A DNA stretch of 64,000 nt from Sphingomonadales bacterium 12-68-11 (lineage in GTDB: Bacteria > Pseudomonadota > Alphaproteobacteria > Sphingomonadales > Sphingomonadaceae), in contig NCCV01000002.1 of the NCBI GenBank assembly GCA_002279825.1, positions 105,148 to 169,147 on the forward strand, read 5' to 3'. The position numbers and the translations under genes were made by a program. The notes under the pieces were generated by a model. It saw nothing but the letters and a program-made list of their open reading frames with translations, did not search any database and was not told the DNA's origin. Shown piece by piece: positions 63,616 through 64,000 of this stretch (position 1 is the first letter of the stretch; every line of letters begins with the position of its first letter).

Positions 63616-64000
63616 ATGGACGACCTCAGTGTCATCGACCGCTTCATGGCGGTCTATATTCAGTACATCGACAGCGGGTTCGGCCTGCTCGGGGGCGACG
63701 TAGCCTTCCTCACGACCGTGCTGGTCGGGATCGACGTGACGCTCGCCGGCCTGTTCTGGGCCATGGGCGGCGAGGACGACATCATCGGGCGCTTCCTCAA
63801 GAAGATCCTCTATGTCGGTGCTTTCGCGCTCATCCTCGGCAATTTCTCGACCCTGGCCGATGTGATCTTCCGCTCGTTCGCCGGCCTGGGGCTGGTGGCC
63901 GGCGGCGGCACCATGAGCGCCGACGACCTCTTGCGGCCGGGGTTCGTCGCCGGGACCGGCTTCGACGCCGCGAAACCGCTGCTCGAGCAAGTCAGCGAAC
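63616..64000 (+). CDS. trbL: Conjugal transfer membrane protein TrbL, N-terminal part
   Basis: First 128 residues; the gene runs off the window. Opening DDLSVIDRFMAVYIQYIDSG, then hydrophobic segments (FLTTVLVGIDVTLAGLFWAM, ILYVGAFALILGNFSTLADV) match the P-type TrbL (VirB6-like) inner membrane channel. Short weak ribosome site; position after trbJ supports it. trbF, trbG and trbI are expected beyond the edge. Confidence 0.9.
   Translation, partial: MDDLSVIDRFMAVYIQYIDSGFGLLGGDVAFLTTVLVGIDVTLAGLFWAMGGEDDIIGRFLKKILYVGAFALILGNFSTLADVIFRSFAGLGLVAGGGTMSADDLLRPGFVAGTGFDAAKPLLEQVSE

Overview
The window is GC-rich (roughly two-thirds G+C by eye), densely packed and full of 1-4 bp GTGA/ATGA stop-start overlaps. 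Gene content points to an alphaproteobacterium of the sphingomonad type (Sphingomonadaceae/Erythrobacteraceae): CopA/CopB-style copper oxidation genes, a proteobacterial lasso peptide cluster with its own isopeptidase and TonB receptor, and a luxR-luxI-phyH quorum-sensing locus. The right half carries the backbone of a Trb-type conjugative element (an ICE or large plasmid). No integrase, replication initiator, IS element, tRNA, rRNA or CRISPR array was found, so the ends of the element lie outside.

1-17.6 kb is a copper/silver resistance island: the end of an outer-membrane channel (CusC type), CusB with a fused CusF domain, CusA, a separate CusF-like lipoprotein, a MerR-family promoter driving a P1B copper ATPase, a small Cys-rich exported protein, the multicopper oxidase CopA, CopB, two DUF305 proteins and a DUF411 protein. 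On the opposite strand are copC-copD-PepSY, and diverging from them a three-gene anti-sigma / periplasmic metal sensor / ECF sigma module that matches CnrYXH, down to all five CnrX metal ligands at identical spacing.

18.2-27 kb is a lasso peptide locus: FecI-type sigma, FecR, TonB-dependent receptor and a lasso isopeptidase on the + strand, then precursor (A), RRE-cysteine protease (B) and Asn-synthetase-like cyclase (C) on the - strand. The predicted core is 20 residues with a Gly1-Glu9 ring. 27-31.1 kb is quorum sensing: luxR-luxI-phyH-gntR, collinear with and directly upstream of the lasso A-B-C genes, plus a second divergent luxR.

31.2-64 kb is the transfer element. A DUF6499/DUF2285 regulator follows the lux genes, then an excisionase-like HTH protein, TraF peptidase, lytic transglycosylase, a Toprim/zinc-finger protein, ParB, a DUF2493 protein, SSB, a DUF3363 relaxase, TraG, a ribbon-helix-helix protein and trbBCDEJL, the last cut by the window end. 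The arrangement resembles quorum-sensing-controlled ICEs such as ICEMlSym(R7A), where an AHL system drives a DUF2285 activator that switches on an excisionase.

Defence and addiction genes interrupt this backbone: a HEPN-like protein, a fused nucleotidyltransferase-HEPN protein, a zeta-like toxin with a small partner, a 1321-residue nuclease-STAND-helical-repeat protein resembling Avs antiviral NTPases, and a regulator-methyltransferase-endonuclease set between relaxase and traG. The most interesting items are the Avs-like protein, the lasso peptide and its possible quorum control, the CnrX-type sensor in a copper island, and several perfect inverted repeats in the regulatory region at 30.2-32.2 kb.
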